DNA of 64,000 bases from Dermatemys mawii (GCA_007922305.1 ML677386.1:8445326-8509325); one strand, 5' to 3'; counted from the stretch's first letter, positions 23,885-35,255 are shown. Made by a program: numbers and translations. The notes: generated by a model not told the origin, from the sequence alone.

Positions 23885-23995
23885 TGGACCTGATCCTGAT
23901 CTCATTTACATTGGTGTAAACCAGTAATAGTGCCATTGAAATTAGTGGAATTACACTGGGGTAAAACTGCTGTGAGACCACAATCAGGCTCTATC
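23885..23995. mobile_element. Fold-back MITE (GATCTCATTTACA type)
   Basis: CCTGATCCTGATCTCATTTA, then TGGTGTAAACCAG, a centre CCATTGAAATTAGTGG, then TTACACTGGGGTAAAACTGC and a right end CACAATCAGGCTC. The two halves are inverted repeats around the centre. Other members are at 25220, 34095, 38000, 61630, 61905 and 62510. Confidence 0.65.
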
Positions 23996-25219
23996 CAACT
24001 TGCTGATCAAACCTTATACCGGTGAAACTGTTTCTGAATTTTTTTTCTTTACCCCAACACAATTTTTATTTTAAACAATTAAATAGTTTCTCGTGGTGTT
24101 TTATCCCAAACATTGTCACACAGGATTAGTGTATGAGAACTAGCAAGTAAATTTGACTAGCCACAAAAGTGAAACTGACTAATCTATTTCCATTTCCCAA
24201 GCTGAGAGAAATGCAATATTATATATTGTATATATATGTAAACTGTTTTCAGTTTTAATGATGCAACATGTTATTACTAGTGTACGGCAAAAAACTTTAA
24301 ATACATAAAGCCAGACAAGCAGCTGATGTCATCGTGGTAGCTCCACTGGGTTCATTACCAGCTGAGGTGTAAATTGGGGTATGTGCATTTTTAAGTCAAC
24401 TGAGCTACATTAATTTACACTAATTGCCCTTTTTAAAAACTTCAGTGTCTATTTAAATGCCATGGGGATGTGCTCAGAGGGGAAGAAAGAACATTCACAA
24501 TTAAGGAACGGAAAGTCTTTCTTCCCTGGTCCTCCCCCTCAAGCCCTGTCCGCCTGTGTGGAACAGTCTTTTACATAAGCTGATGCCCTTGTCCTCTGAC
24601 ATGTGATTTGCTTGTCAGATCTGCTAATCTAGGCCTGTGATACACTTGGATCAGGGAGACCCTACAGGTATTCAACTTGTCTACTTGTAGTATCTCTCAG
24701 TTTGTTCTCAAACTACACTAATTGTCGGACAGGAGGCCCATTAGACTGTAAATGACGGGTTGAGTGGGAAAGAAAAGACTAATTTTCTCCCACAGGCCTT
24801 CATTATCTCTCCTACTCCTACAGGAAGCACTCTGCAAAGCATAATTATCTCTCATTTCCAGATGATTTTGCCTGAATGCTCAGTCTGTCACTTCCAGTAC
24901 TGTCTCTTGTACTTGGTCCTGGCTTTTTAGAAACAGGAGAAAAATGCATATTTAAAAAAACAGTGGGAAACAGAGAATAGTATTTGAGACATATATTGCT
25001 TTTAGATATAGTATTTTACCCATGTCCTTTCTTTCCTCTAGAAGTGGTTGGAATTCATGACTCCAGCTCAGTTCTTAAAATACTCCTGATCAGAACGTCA
25101 GTAAATGAAGATGAATGTTACTGTGTCCCATTTGGTTCCAGTTGTTTCTATCATTGTAAATTGCATGGCCCAGGAAATAGTGTCCAACACACACATGACA
25201 GGAAGTGACACTTGGCTAG
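23996..25219. other. No recognised feature
   Basis: AT-rich non-coding sequence, with an alternating AT patch at about 24219-24238. No gene recognised. Confidence 0.5.
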
Positions 25220-25315
25220 AACCACATTCTGCTCTCACTTACACCAATGTAAATCCAGAATAGTTCCACTGAAGTCAATTGAGTTACCTCAGTAACAGCA
25301 AAATCTGGCCCATTA
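25220..25315. mobile_element. Fold-back MITE (TTACACCAATGTAAAT type)
   Basis: CATTCTGCTCTCACTTACAC, CAATGTAAATCC and the centre CCACTGAAGTCAATTGAGT are followed by inverted words ending AAAATCTGGCCC. Clear member of the recurring family. Confidence 0.65.
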
Positions 25316-25495
25316 TCTTTCTTTCTTCCCACGTCTCCACCAGACAAAAATGAAGCAGGGACAAGACAAACAGAAAGAAAAATCACATCTGGGTGTTAAA
25401 ACGTTTGCCTGAAGTTTAACTTTTACCTAGCAGGGGGTCTCCTGTTAAAGATTAACAAATTCAGGGGGAAATGGATGTGCTTTCTGTTATTTATT

Positions 25496-25500
<5 letters not shown>

Positions 25501-25540
<40 letters not shown>
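25501..25540. repeat. Perfect AG dinucleotide repeat, 20 units
   Basis: Forty bases of AG with no interruption. Long pure purine tracts like this are usually polymorphic in length and can adopt triplex structure. Confidence 0.98.
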
Positions 25541-25542
<2 letters not shown>

Positions 25543-25964
25543 CCTCCCTTGCTGCAGCTTCAATTTTTAAAGACACCCTCTGACTTGACTAACATATCTT
25601 GTGATTATTGATTAAACCCTTGCACAGTCATCCTTAGTGATACTATATGCAACTGTGAGAAGGGAGATTTATTTTAAACTCCTACTTATAGTCAACTTAA
25701 AAAACCCCCCCAGAGTGTGTATGTGAATGCACCTATTCATATACACACATATTAAACTGTATTCTTTTTTATTTTATACAAGAAGTTATGCTGGATCTTG
25801 GGTAGCTCCAGGCAAATGTGCATATCCTTTAATCTATGGGCCATTACAAACCTCATTGAAGCTAATGGACATATGCTAGCTGCCTGCCATCCAGTCTAAA
25901 TGAGGGAACAGGTAAATGCCCTTTTCCTTTAGTGATAGCAGAAGCCAATACTCAAAGACCAGAC
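25541..25964. other. No recognised feature
   Basis: Between the AG tract and the next LTR-like piece. Contains ATATACACACATATTAAACT near 25740 but no gene. Confidence 0.45.
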
Positions 25965-26290
25965 TGAATGCAAATGCAGGGGCTGGGGATTGATTTTGGT
26001 GATAGCTGTCTGTGTGTGTGTGAATTAAAAAAACAGAACTGGAGAGCAGATGGCAAGACCAACAAAAAGCCAAGAGAAATCAGTCTGAACGCCAGAAAAC
26101 AGCAAAAGAACCATGGACCTGAGGAAAAGCAAAGAGAGAAGGCTTTTTGAGCAGAGTGCTGGCTGGAAAGAGGCTTGCAACTATGAGCAAAGAAACTGCC
26201 TCCTGCTGTTTGCTTCTTACTGGTTTCAGGGAAATGGGACTTTGTGCACAATTCTTTGTAAATAAATAGGATTGCCTCCATCAAATACTT
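25965..26290 (+). repeat. LTR-like fragment with polyadenylation signal
   Basis: The plus strand has a retroelement-like 3' texture: AGGCTTGCAACTATGAGC, AAACTGCCTCCTGCTGTTTG, TTTCAGGGAAATGGGACTTT, then TTCTTTGTAAATAAATAGG, which contains AATAAA. I recall similar phrases from turtle gypsy-type LTRs. A 160-codon minus-strand frame (25952-26434) covers it and is probably a by-product of this composition. Confidence 0.4.
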
Positions 26291-26476
26291 GACTTTATCA
26301 GCAATTTCTCCTCCTAATGGAGACATCCTACCAGATGTCAGATCTTGGTAAAGCACAAACAGGAAAATAGGCTCCTGGTAAGTGGCTTTGATTTTGGGAA
26401 TCGCTGAAGCAAGTTGGGGGCAGAAGGGTTGCACAAAGCAGGCTTGTGTCAGTACGATGTATGTACCACCACATGC

Positions 26477-26925
26477 CTAGTCTGAGTGGCCAAAGAGGGT
26501 GTTGATTGACTCCCTCATTTCACGGGAATCTCTCTCAGAGATCTCCAGGAAACTCTCGTGGAGATACTGGGAAATCCGCTGCTGCAGGTTCTTTGGCAGA
26601 GCTGCTTTGTTTCTTGCCCCATTAACGGTAACTTTCCCGTGCCACTCTGCCATCACTGGGTGGGAGAAAACCATTGCTGCACATGGGTGAGCTGCATAAG
26701 GACCAGGGCGGAAGCTGAAGTCTAAGAGAAAACCCTCCCTTGATTCCCTGCTCACCTGCAGCAGCGAGTTATCTTCCATAATGAACACAGCCTGTGGAAA
26801 ATGTGGGGACAGTAATGATTATAAGGCCTCCTCTATAGTGCTGGCTCTCCCCAAGAGCTACATGCCTAGTGTTCAGTAGGATTCTGAAACATTGATTTCC
26901 CCTGCACCGGTGGTTTACTCACCAT
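26477..26925 (-). CDS. Candidate two-exon reading frame of unknown function
   Basis: On the minus strand, an ATG at 26925-26923 is followed at once by a consensus donor (GTGAGT), then a 131-bp intron (26792-26922) that ends in a pyrimidine-rich tract and ACAG. The second exon, 26791-26477, stays open for 104 codons to a TAG. The predicted protein is about 105 residues. It has a hydrophilic, charged C-terminus (EISERDSREMRESINTLF) that would form an amphipathic helix, and a middle with WHGKVTVNGARNKAALPKNL. I recognise no domain. It lies just left of the Harbinger Myb-like frame and on the same strand as the transposase, so it could be an accessory gene of that transposon, a piece of another element, or chance. 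A stop closes the same frame upstream of the ATG. Confidence 0.4.
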
Positions 26926-27050
26926 TTTGGGGGTCTTGTGACTCAGATGTGATTGTCTGGAATCAGCCAATTAGTGACAGGTATGTGAATACTGGTCTGT
27001 GTGTTGCAAACTATACCGCTTCTGTAAAATGTTGCACTTTGGTTTCACAG

Positions 27051-27695
27051 ATATGACCTTGGGAGCCCAGGCTCCCTCTTTGTTATCACCAGCTGATCGG
27101 CAGCGCAGAATTAGAAAGCAGCCACAAAGAACTAAAGAGGACTTTCTGCATGATGTCATGATGCACTCCATGACTGAAAAACAAGAACTGAAGGACAGCG
27201 AGAAGAGGGACTGAAAGGAGAATGCAGTGCACCAGACCGAAGCGGCTCTTAAAAGTTATGGAGCGCCAAGTGGACACGCTCCAGGCGATACTAGCAATGC
27301 AAACTGAGCAGCTCCATGCCCACCCTCCCTGGCAGCTTCTGTCACGAAACTCTTTCCCATGCACCTCCCCAGACACCACCAACACACTCTTATCAACCTC
27401 CTGGCTCCAGCCTGTACCCACTATATTCGCTCATGTCCCATCACGGTCCAGCCCTGTGGACTCCCATTACCCATTGAACTCAACACCCATCCCTCTTCAG
27501 TTTAACCCTGCTGAAGTACAGCACCTGCCACACTGTACTCCAAAGGAGAAGGCTAGATATGATCCCGGACATACACAAATCTTTAACTGTCCCAGGACCC
27601 CACCACCTCCTGGCACCCTCCCTTCCCCCATCAGTGTTTTTCTGTTTGTCTCTCTCCCCCAGTTGTTTTTTAATAAAAGAATTGTTTTGGTTTGA
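27051..27695 (+). pseudogene. Harbinger Myb/SANT-like protein, C-terminal part, frameshifted
   Basis: PIF/Harbinger transposons encode a second, Myb/SANT-type protein that helps bring the transposase to DNA and into the nucleus. Here an acceptor (TTTCACAG at 27043-27050) opens a frame with SPADRQRRIRKQPQRTKEDF, then a stop at about 27212 and a shift into a second frame (27222-27695) with RLLKVMERQVDTLQAILAMQ, a coiled-coil-like helix, and a proline/serine-rich tail. This order matches the second half of turtle Harbinger Myb-like proteins as I remember them. A possible donor (ACAG then GTATGT at 26977-26986) would give a 70-bp intron, but the trihelix DNA-binding first exon is not found upstream. 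The copy converges on the transposase at 27808-29031, leaving about 110 bp between them. Confidence 0.75.
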
Positions 27696-27807
27696 AAGCA
27701 ATCTTTATTCCACTAACTGAAAGCAAATAGAGCCCTGCAAAGCAACAGGCAATTTTCTTACACCTTCATAGTGCATCATCTGCACCAATCACAATAACCT
27801 CCTAGCA

Positions 27808-29031
27808 TTACAAGCACTGCACTCCCGAGCATAGCAAAAAATAGTAATGACTTTCAGCTTCAAATTGCTGCCTCAAGGCATCCCTGATCCTTATGGCCCT
27901 GCACTGTGCCCCTCTAATAGCCCTGGACTCTGGCTGTTCAAATTCAGCCTCCAGGCACTGAGCCCCAGCAGTCCAACCCTGAGTGAAACTTTCACCCTTC
28001 CCTTTACAAATATGGAGCGTATAGCACATGGCTATAAGCATAGGAATATTGTCATCGACCAGGTTCAGCCTCCCATACAGGCAGCACCAGCAGGCCTTTA
28101 AATGCTAAAAACACACTCAACAGTCATTCTGCACTTGCTCAGCCTGTAGTTGAACCGCTCCTTGCTGCTGTCAAGGTGCCCATGTATGGCTTCATAAGCC
28201 ACGACATTAAGGGTTAGACGGGGTCTCCCAAAATCACAATGGGCATTTCAACTTCTACGATGATTTTCTGGTTCAGGAAGAAAGTCCCTGCTGGCAGCTT
28301 CCTGAACGGGCCAGTGTTCCAAAAGAGGCGTGCTCTTAAGCCATGCACCTTTCTGGACCAGCTTGTGTTAATGTCCATGAAATGCCCACGGTGATCCACA
28401 AGCTCCTGAACAACCATAGAGAAATACCCCTTCCGATTAATGTACTTGGTGGCTAGATGGTCTGGTGCCAGAACTGGAATATAAGTGCCTTCTATCGCCC
28501 CTCCACAGTTAGGGAAGCCCATTTGTGCAAAGCAAAGCACAATGTCACGCATATTGCCCAGAATCACGGCCCTGCACACTTCCATCAAAACGAGTCCAAC
28601 AGCCAATTTTTCCACTCCGAACTGGTTAGTGACCAATCGATAGCAGTGTGGAGTAGCCAGCTTCCATAGTGCAATCGCCACTCACTTCTCCAACAGGGCA
28701 GCTCTCACTCTTGTGTCCTTGTGCCGCAGGGCTCGAGTGAACTCATCACAGGCCCATGAACGTGGCTTTCCTCATCCAAAGGTTCTGCAGCCTCTGCTCC
28801 TCATCCCAGACCAGCATGATGATGTGATCCCATCACTCAATGCTTGTTTCCTGAGCCCAAAAGCGGCGTTCCACTGTGGTCAGCACCTCTGTGAATGTCA
28901 CAAGCAATCTCATGTCACAGATACTATGCATGGTGAGATCCTCTTGCCTTTGTAGTTTAGAATAACTCCACTGCCACTTGTGACATGTTAGTGAGAGTGA
29001 GCAGTATCTTGGTCAACAGTTCAGGATCCAT
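27808..29031 (-). pseudogene. PIF/Harbinger transposase (HARBI1-like DDE nuclease), decayed
   Basis: Harbinger transposases cut the element ends with a DDE nuclease and insert at 3-bp TWA-like sites. The start MDPELLTKI is at 29031. The N-terminal helix region (WMRKATF at about 28770) has stops. The best frame, 28681-28214, runs VAIALWKLATPHCYRL (helix-turn-helix region), then FPNCGGAIEGTYIPVLAPDH and YINRKGYFSMV. The first catalytic aspartate (normally in 'IDGTHI') is glutamate here (28490-28492). The second is lost, because the usual 'AHDARIF' reads VHGLRARLF. After a frameshift, the region with the third acidic residue survives (MTVECVF, about 28118) and the C-terminus continues to 27808 (CYTLHICKGKGESF). 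This is an inactive relic. Confidence 0.9.
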
Positions 29032-29364
29032 TCCTGCAGACCGAAGAGGCAGAGCGCACAGAGCACAAACCATTGAAAACTGGTGTCAAATGCAGACGGA
29101 AGCACAGGGATTGCTGGGATGCAAAGCAATGCATCATGGGGCATTGGGACAGGACCCAGAATGCCCCACAACCCCCTCCACCTTCCCACAACTCTTAGCA
29201 GAGGAAGAGGACGAAATGCTCTGCAGGATAGCTGCCTCGAGTGCACCGCTCCAAATACTGATACAAGTGCTGCAAGCGTGAACACACTATTGTGCAAGCA
29301 TCTGACCAATGCGAACACACAACAGCGGTTTCCCTTCAGTGCTCTCTGAGTGGCAATATAACTC

Positions 29365-29386
29365 TGCCAGTGTAGACATACCCTTA
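29365..29386. repeat. Right terminal inverted repeat of the Harbinger element
   Basis: TGCCAGTGTAGACATACCC followed by TTA, just beyond the 5' side of the transposase. Its complement begins GGGTATGTCTACACTGGCA, the same form as the MITE ends in this window. No matching left end is visible between 25000 and 27050, so the element is truncated or rearranged there. Confidence 0.75.
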
Positions 29387-29654
29387 GAGAATGTCTTTTG
29401 GTTAAGCATGCTTAAACTTGCTTCCTAAAGTTGGTGGAGAGGTTAACTTAGACAGGACCTTGCACTACAGTCTTGTTTTGGGTAAGTAACTGTGAGTCAG
29501 TATGTGAATGGCTAACACAGCACGCTGCAAAACAACAAAGAAGGCACTGTGTGAATGGGTTCTCACTCCTAGAAGTGGTTGCTCCAGCTCAGGGCTTAGG
29601 CACAATAGTGCAGGGAAGCTTCCACTAGCATTTTATGTTCCATGGCTAAATGGA

Positions 29655-29735
29655 GGCTCTGAAGAAGAGCTTTGTGTAAGTTTGAAAGCGTGTCTGCGTC
29701 ACTAACAGAACCTGGTCCAAGATACTACCTCCCCA
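29655..29735 (+). repeat. Penelope-like element tail
   Basis: CTCTGAAGAAGAGCTTTGTG, then TAAGTTTGAAAGCG and AACAGAACCTGGTCCAAGAT follow the order of the Penelope-like 3' untranslated end described at 37324. Confidence 0.6.
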
Positions 29736-29764
29736 ACTTTGTCTGTGGATAAACTGACAATTCT

Positions 29765-29910
29765 GAAGGAGCATGGTGTATTGATAGAGCACTGCACTGA
29801 GTCAGTAGACCTGGGGGTCTGTTCCTAGTTCTGCCATTAGCTGCTGCATGACCTTGGGCAAATCACTTCACCCCTACAAACCTACAAACTCATTCAGATT
29901 TTCCAGGTCT
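29765..29910 (+). repeat. MIR-type SINE, 5' part
   Basis: tRNA-derived head GTATTGATAGAGCACTGCAC, B-box-like region GGGGGTCTGTTCCTAGTTCTGC, and CATGACCTTGGGCAAATCAC. The A-box/B-box regions correspond to the polymerase III promoter of the tRNA ancestor, here mutated. Confidence 0.85.
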
Positions 29911-29949
29911 CACTAGTTGAACTTCTGTGGTCTGTTGTCACAGACTAGT

Positions 29950-30025
29950 TAGTCTGTGACATACAGGAGGTCAGACTAGATGATCTAGTGGTCGCTTCTG
30001 GCTTTAAACGCTATGAATCACTGAA
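29950..30025 (+). repeat. CR1 LINE 3' terminus
   Basis: GGAGGTCAGACTAGATGATC, then TAGTGGTCGCTTCTGGC and AAACGCTATGAATC. This is the CR1 3' end with its terminal 8-bp-type repeat. Confidence 0.8.
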
Positions 30026-32545
30026 ATTTTAAGCATGTGCTTCCAGTGAAGTCACGCTTCAGGTAAATGCTGTCCTGAATAGACAAGATTTCCTGAATTG
30101 GGGCCTAACTGCTCATTGGTTGTTTTCCACATCTTACTGCTTGATAGAGAAAGGTGCACTCTTTCACGCTCTTTCTTCTGAAAACCACAAATGAAAGGCT
30201 AGCTTTTGCTCAAACTTTCCAAAAAAATGTCACCCTCAGAGGAAGACCACACCTGGAAAATTTCGGCCGCTAAGATGAAAGTTTCATAAAGTTACAATCA
30301 TCTGAAAAGAAAGTCTTAAAATGGAAAATCTTGGACAATCTTAACAACAACCTAACAACAGCTGTTGCTAGTGCTCCAGCAGTCAAGCAATCCACTATAT
30401 ATTATATCTGTAATTTTATTTATTTCCAAAGCAAAATCTGATTAAAGTTAAAAGAAGTCAATGGAGCTAATGGATAATCTATTATGTTTTTTCCATGACA
30501 TATTACATGAAAATCCACATTCATGCATGCTATGTCTTGGCTAACCAATAATTCCCATCCCAACAACTATCAGCAACTTGGTTTGTGGTGTTGCTGTGAA
30601 CCCAGATTTTTACTACAGTGCTTGCGCACATCACTGTCACTTAGTCACAGATTACAGCTGATTCATCACATGATGATGACATTTGGCTATGTCCTAATAT
30701 GATTGCAAACCCCCCACTGACTTCAATGGGCCCAGGATGTGGCCGGGCAGAAGCAATCATGTAGATTTCCCAGAATAACATCACATCTGATTGGCATGGA
30801 GTGGTGTTTACAAAAATAGTGAAGCTAATTTAATGTAGCTCTGGTATAATGCTGATTTTCTTAAAAAAAAAAAATTTGCTTGTTTTACAAAGACAGTGAA
30901 GCAAGAGTTTGATGCCACTGCTAACAGCTAATAAACCAATAAATTTAATGGCTTCTTTCCAAACAGACAGCTGTGTTTATTAGTTCAAGGCATGAGTCAA
31001 AGGATTCAGTAAAGAAGATTTCCTCCTTTCTTAGTTTTGTGTTTATGATATCTTTTCTTCTGTGTAAGAAACGCAACTGACATGAAGATTGTCAGAATCC
31101 CATTAACAGTTACATTTTTAAGTGTCTGCAAGGCGTACTGCAGGAAATGAAAACTAAAATAATTTGGTTTATGTTGTAAGGCCGATTCATGGAAATTAAT
31201 GTTGGTGGTCTCTCAGGTCCTAGTGGGTATGAAGTGTTCACATAACAAAAAAAACACTGGCTAGGATCCTTGTGCCATTCTGGAATAACAATAGATCAGA
31301 ATGTGAGAAAAAGATACTATTGCTGCTTTTCTACATCATTCAAAAAGCAAAGGTATTATATTAGCACTAGTGACCAGACCCCATGCATTTGCTGAGGATT
31401 TAATAGTCAGTTCAGATTAATGGCCAAAGGCAAAATAGTTCAGCTGGTCATTATTCTATGGGAAATGCCCCGAGGCTTGATCTTTCTTGGGATCTTTTAA
31501 TGAACAGCAGAAATGTCGGATCAGTTGGTGATTAAAATAATCCCAAATTCTGATTAGTCAGGATATTTGTTAATTACAGTTTATACAAAAATATTAGATC
31601 TTGCCTCCTTGATATAAGAAAAAATACTAACAGACCTACATGATGCATATTTGTCTTCAAAAGAATCTAATTCATGAAGATTTGCTAATCCTGAGCATCA
31701 GTCTTGTTTGCACATTCCACACTGCCAAAAGCAACAGTGTGAATAAAAACTTAACGGTTCCAAATTGATCCCTTATGTTACTCCAGTCTCTCCAATGGAG
31801 TTATTCCAAGGATAGATTTGTCCCTAGATAGAAAAATAAATGGCAGCATTAAACAGAATCATCTGCCAAGTGCAGGACTCAGCATGCTACTATAAAGTGG
31901 AGGGAAACCATACAGGCACCCAAAAGCCAGCAAGGGTTTTAAACAGTTTAACCCAACTCTCACTTTAACAAGTTAGTGCCACTTATTAAAAATCACAGCG
32001 TCTCCCTCTGTTCCCTAGAAAGCAAGTTGGCCCCACTGTTGTGGCTTGTTACAGCTAAATGATAATGTACATTGCAATATCACGACCCAAAGCATTTTCT
32101 CATCTATTCCTTTTTGTTCCCCTGTCTCTTAGGTCTATTTGTGCACATTACTGATGCATTTCCTTGGAATCTGCTCATTTTCAGCTTCCATGGAGAGCTA
32201 CATCACCTGGCTAGTTATTACCAGGCTACATGTATCAATGCATCTTCCTAGGTTCTGCAAAATCAAAATATATTTTAGCCACAGAGGTTCGGTGGTTGGT
32301 ATAATTTTAGCCACAGGGGGTGGTTCAGTGAATTGATAATCAGAAGTGAAGTTTTTCATTTCTAGATGGCCAGCTCAAATCTAACCTAAATCAAAAATAG
32401 TTACTAAGTGATGGCTGCTTGGAGGCTGATGTTGGTGGATTTTTAGGCTCTGATTCACAGATTTTAAGAACAGAAGAGACTATTAGACCATCTTTTCTCA
32501 TCTCTTAGAATTGGTATGGCAACCCTCAACTTTTCATGTTCTCTG
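30026..32545. other. No gene recognised
   Basis: About 2.5 kb of AT-rich sequence. A fold-back remnant may sit at about 30700-30750 (CCCACTGACTTCAATGGGCC is a perfect-looking core). Poly-A at 30863-30875. No coding signal is defensible. Confidence 0.45.
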
Positions 32546-32571
32546 CATATATCTATCTATCTATCTATCTT
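32546..32571. repeat. TATC tetranucleotide microsatellite
   Basis: Runs as ATATATCTATCTATCTATCT and onward to about 32571, followed directly by TCCC. Confidence 0.9.
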
Positions 32572-32574
32572 CCC

Positions 32575-32715
32575 ACTGTATGTTCCACTCTATCCATCTG
32601 ATGAAGTGCGTTTTGGCCCATGAAAGCTTATGCCCAAATAAATTTGTTTAGGTGCCACAAGTACTCCTCATTCTTTTTGCAGATACAGACTAACATGGCT
32701 ACCACTCTGAAACCT
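32575..32715 (+). repeat. Penelope-like element 3' tail
   Basis: GATGAAGTGCGTTTTGGCCC, ATGAAAGCTTATGCCCAAAT, AAATTTGTTTAGGTGCCACA, then ACAGACTAACATGGCTACCA and CTCTGAAACC. This is the same tail that follows the coding remnant at 42684-43170, where it is on the opposite strand. Confidence 0.8.
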
Positions 32716-32744
32716 GTTAAGATAATGTAACAAGAAAATACTTA

Positions 32745-32890
32745 CGCGTATGTTTAAGTCCATCCCTATTCAGTAAAGCTTGTTTAACTTTAAGCATATG
32801 CTTAAAGTCCCATTGATTTTCCTGGGATTTAAGTGCTTTGCTAACTAGGAACTAATCAAGAGTTTAAGTGTTTTGCTGAATCAGGGCATT
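32745..32890. mobile_element. Fold-back MITE with TTTGCTGAATCAGGGC ends
   Basis: Right end TTAAGTGTTTTGCTGAATCA, GGGC; left half GTCCATCCCTATTCAGTAAA, GCTTGTTTAACTTTAAGC. The halves are inverted around CCCATTGATTTTCCTGGGA. A second member at 51240-51370 begins with GCCCTGATTCAG. Confidence 0.65.
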
Positions 32891-33785
32891 AATCTTGTAT
32901 CTGAACAAGTTGCATTTTGTTCTGTAGAAATCTTACAGTTACAATTCTGTCAACTGGACAGGAAATAAAAACAATACAAGGTTAGTATAAACACATCTCC
33001 ATTGCTGTGGGACCAAGTCCAGCAGCCCTGGTTCAGGCAAAACTTTGAGGACTGGGCCCACCCTGTAAGAATGCTTAATAGCAACTGGGTCGGACAAAAA
33101 GTCCTGTTCAGAGGCTGTGCCAATGTGACAGAAGCATGTGAATAAATCTGCATCCTTGGATCAGAGAGGGTCTCTTGGATGTAAAATACCCAATGATAGA
33201 AGAATCCAGATACTTAGCAGCACAGGTAAATTAGTCTATGCAATTCTAATGTAGCTTTCAACAAAATGCTTAGATACCTTAGCACCATTTCAGTCCAAAA
33301 AAAGACCACCCTCAAACTCCTCCATTCCTAAATGGGATTAGAATGTAGATGTCAGTGTTAGAGTATGGGGATACAGTACTCCAGCAGAGTGATATCCTCA
33401 TATTGCTTAATGTTATTACACTTGACAGGACATCCAGAGATGGATTCAGATAGTTAACTTTATCCACCACTGAAGAGTTCCCCACAGAAGTGTGCAGGCA
33501 AGCATGGCATGAGGAGCAAGGGGAAAGTCTCAACTATATGAAATCCAGGAGACAGTATGATGCACATTAGACTGACAGTAACAGTGATGCTCTTCATCAG
33601 CTTCTGGAAATACACGCCTACTTATTTTTCTGCTTGTCATCTCACTGCTTTTTAAAAAGAAACATGGGAAAGGAAACAGACCTGGTTTCAGACATTTGGC
33701 ATGAGAGCGAGTGCTATACTTCATCTGTGGTCTGTCTGGAGCTGGGGTAAATCTGACATGGAAGTTAACTGTAAATTTGGACAAC

Positions 33786-33930
33786 AGGATGAAATTTAGC
33801 AAAGGGAAATGTAAACTATCAGGACGTGTTTCTTAACAGTGAGGGTTTTGAGATGAATAATCTTGCTAAGAAAGTGGGAGACACCCCATCAGTTGAGTCA
33901 CTTAAAAGCAGAGCAGACAAAGTACTGTAC
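33786..33930 (+). repeat. CR1 LINE 3' UTR-proximal fragment
   Basis: GTGTTTCTTAACAGTGAGGG, GAAAGTGGGAGACACCCCAT, TTGAGTCACTTAAAAGCAGA, GCAGACAAAGTACT parallel the last coding portion of CR1 ('fLT..SG..R.. W..LP..vve.PS..f..F..R.d'). Too diverged to align by eye in detail. Confidence 0.5.
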
Positions 33931-34094
33931 TAAAAAAGATACTCTTCCCCTCTCTCTTCCTCCTTCACTACACTGTTCATGTGCAGATGGCAGTGCTAAT
34001 GGTTGAAATATAATAAGGCAGCAGGTGAGAGTGTGTGCGTATTGAGAATCTGCACAGCCAAACAGAAGCATGGACTGGCAGACAAGCATGCAGA

Positions 34095-34190
34095 AATCTA
34101 GGGCCAGGTCTTCAGCTGATGTAAATTGGCACCATTCTATAGAAGTCAATGGAGCTGTGTTGATTTACATAGGTGAGGATCTCACCCCTA
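34095..34190. mobile_element. Fold-back MITE
   Basis: AGGGCCAGGTCTTCAGCTGA, TGTAAATTGGCACCATTCTA, centre AGAAGTCAATGGAGCTGTG, then TTGATTTACATAGGTGAGGA and TCTCACCC. Inverted halves of the recurring family. Confidence 0.65.
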
Positions 34191-35255
34191 TTGTCTATAA
34201 TTATTTCATTGAAACAATGTGCCACATCAGAGAATTTACTCCAGGATTTAGGGTGGTGTGTAACCTAGAACACAACTTTGCCCAGTAAGATCTTTCTTCA
34301 TAAGAGCTCCGCAGCTGCCAAAGGCATCAGGTATGAAATCAAAGGCAGGATCTTCAGATAAAGAGCCTGGTAGCAGCCCTAGATGCCTGTGGCACTCTGG
34401 TGATTAACTGACATATAAATCAGGTCTTAGTATTTCAAAGCTCATTTACATGGCTCTGAAGACAGTTTGTCAGGAGAGGATGCAATTAGGTCAGAACTGA
34501 TGAGACTATGCATCTGAAATATCATACGCACACGGCAAGTTTTGTATCCATTGCCCTATGACTAAACTGATCACATAGGGAGGAAAGGAGGCTGGATGGA
34601 TGAGGAGTTTGGTAATGGGAGATGATGCTTTTCCACACTAGATAGTTAGCAAAGGTAATTGTGATACTGGAGGAGCAGGTGCCACTTCATGCCAAGGCCC
34701 AGGACCTCTCTGAACACTGACTAATGCATAGCTGGGAACCAGTCTGACCTACCTGTGACTTGGTATTGTTAAAACTGATATTAGTGTTCTAAGAGTGTAT
34801 TAAGTGTTTAGGTTTCACGGAAGGCTTGTAGAATGCTCCAAATAGTAATTCTACGTACAATATCTGCATTCCATGGTGTAAGTAAATAGGGTTTCACTAG
34901 TGTGAGAGCAGAATCAGCTGTATCGCCCTTGTTTTTAAATTTATCTAAATGTTCCCAGGAGGAAAAAATGGTTAAGATGGAGTAAAAGGTGACAACATGT
35001 ACCAGTAACTTAAGGGTAAAAAGCATTACCCAGTTGTTGTAATTACCCCCAAACCAAGCAGTCTAAACTCAGGAAATGCAGGTTTACACTTAAGAGCAAT
35101 CTAAACATGTTAAGGTAAGAAATACACATCTCAGGCACCCATGCATCCTTAACTCTGTCCTGTAGTGATGTGATGTGATAATCATGCAACTATAATTAAA
35201 ACTTTTGAATGTTTGTGTTTCAGATTAGATTAAACAGATTTTTACAGCCATATTA
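34191..35255. other. No recognised feature
   Basis: Non-coding sequence between two MITEs. No gene or repeat signature recognised. Confidence 0.5.

Noticed and set aside
25952..26434. 160-codon minus-strand frame
   Set aside because: The plus strand here looks like an LTR end with an AATAAA signal. The protein is low in motif content, has a phenylalanine- and leucine-rich stretch, and has no splice context linking it to the 26477-26925 frame.
29765..29840. Functional tRNA gene
   Set aside because: The promoter-like head belongs to a MIR-type SINE; the cloverleaf cannot be completed and the element continues into a SINE body.
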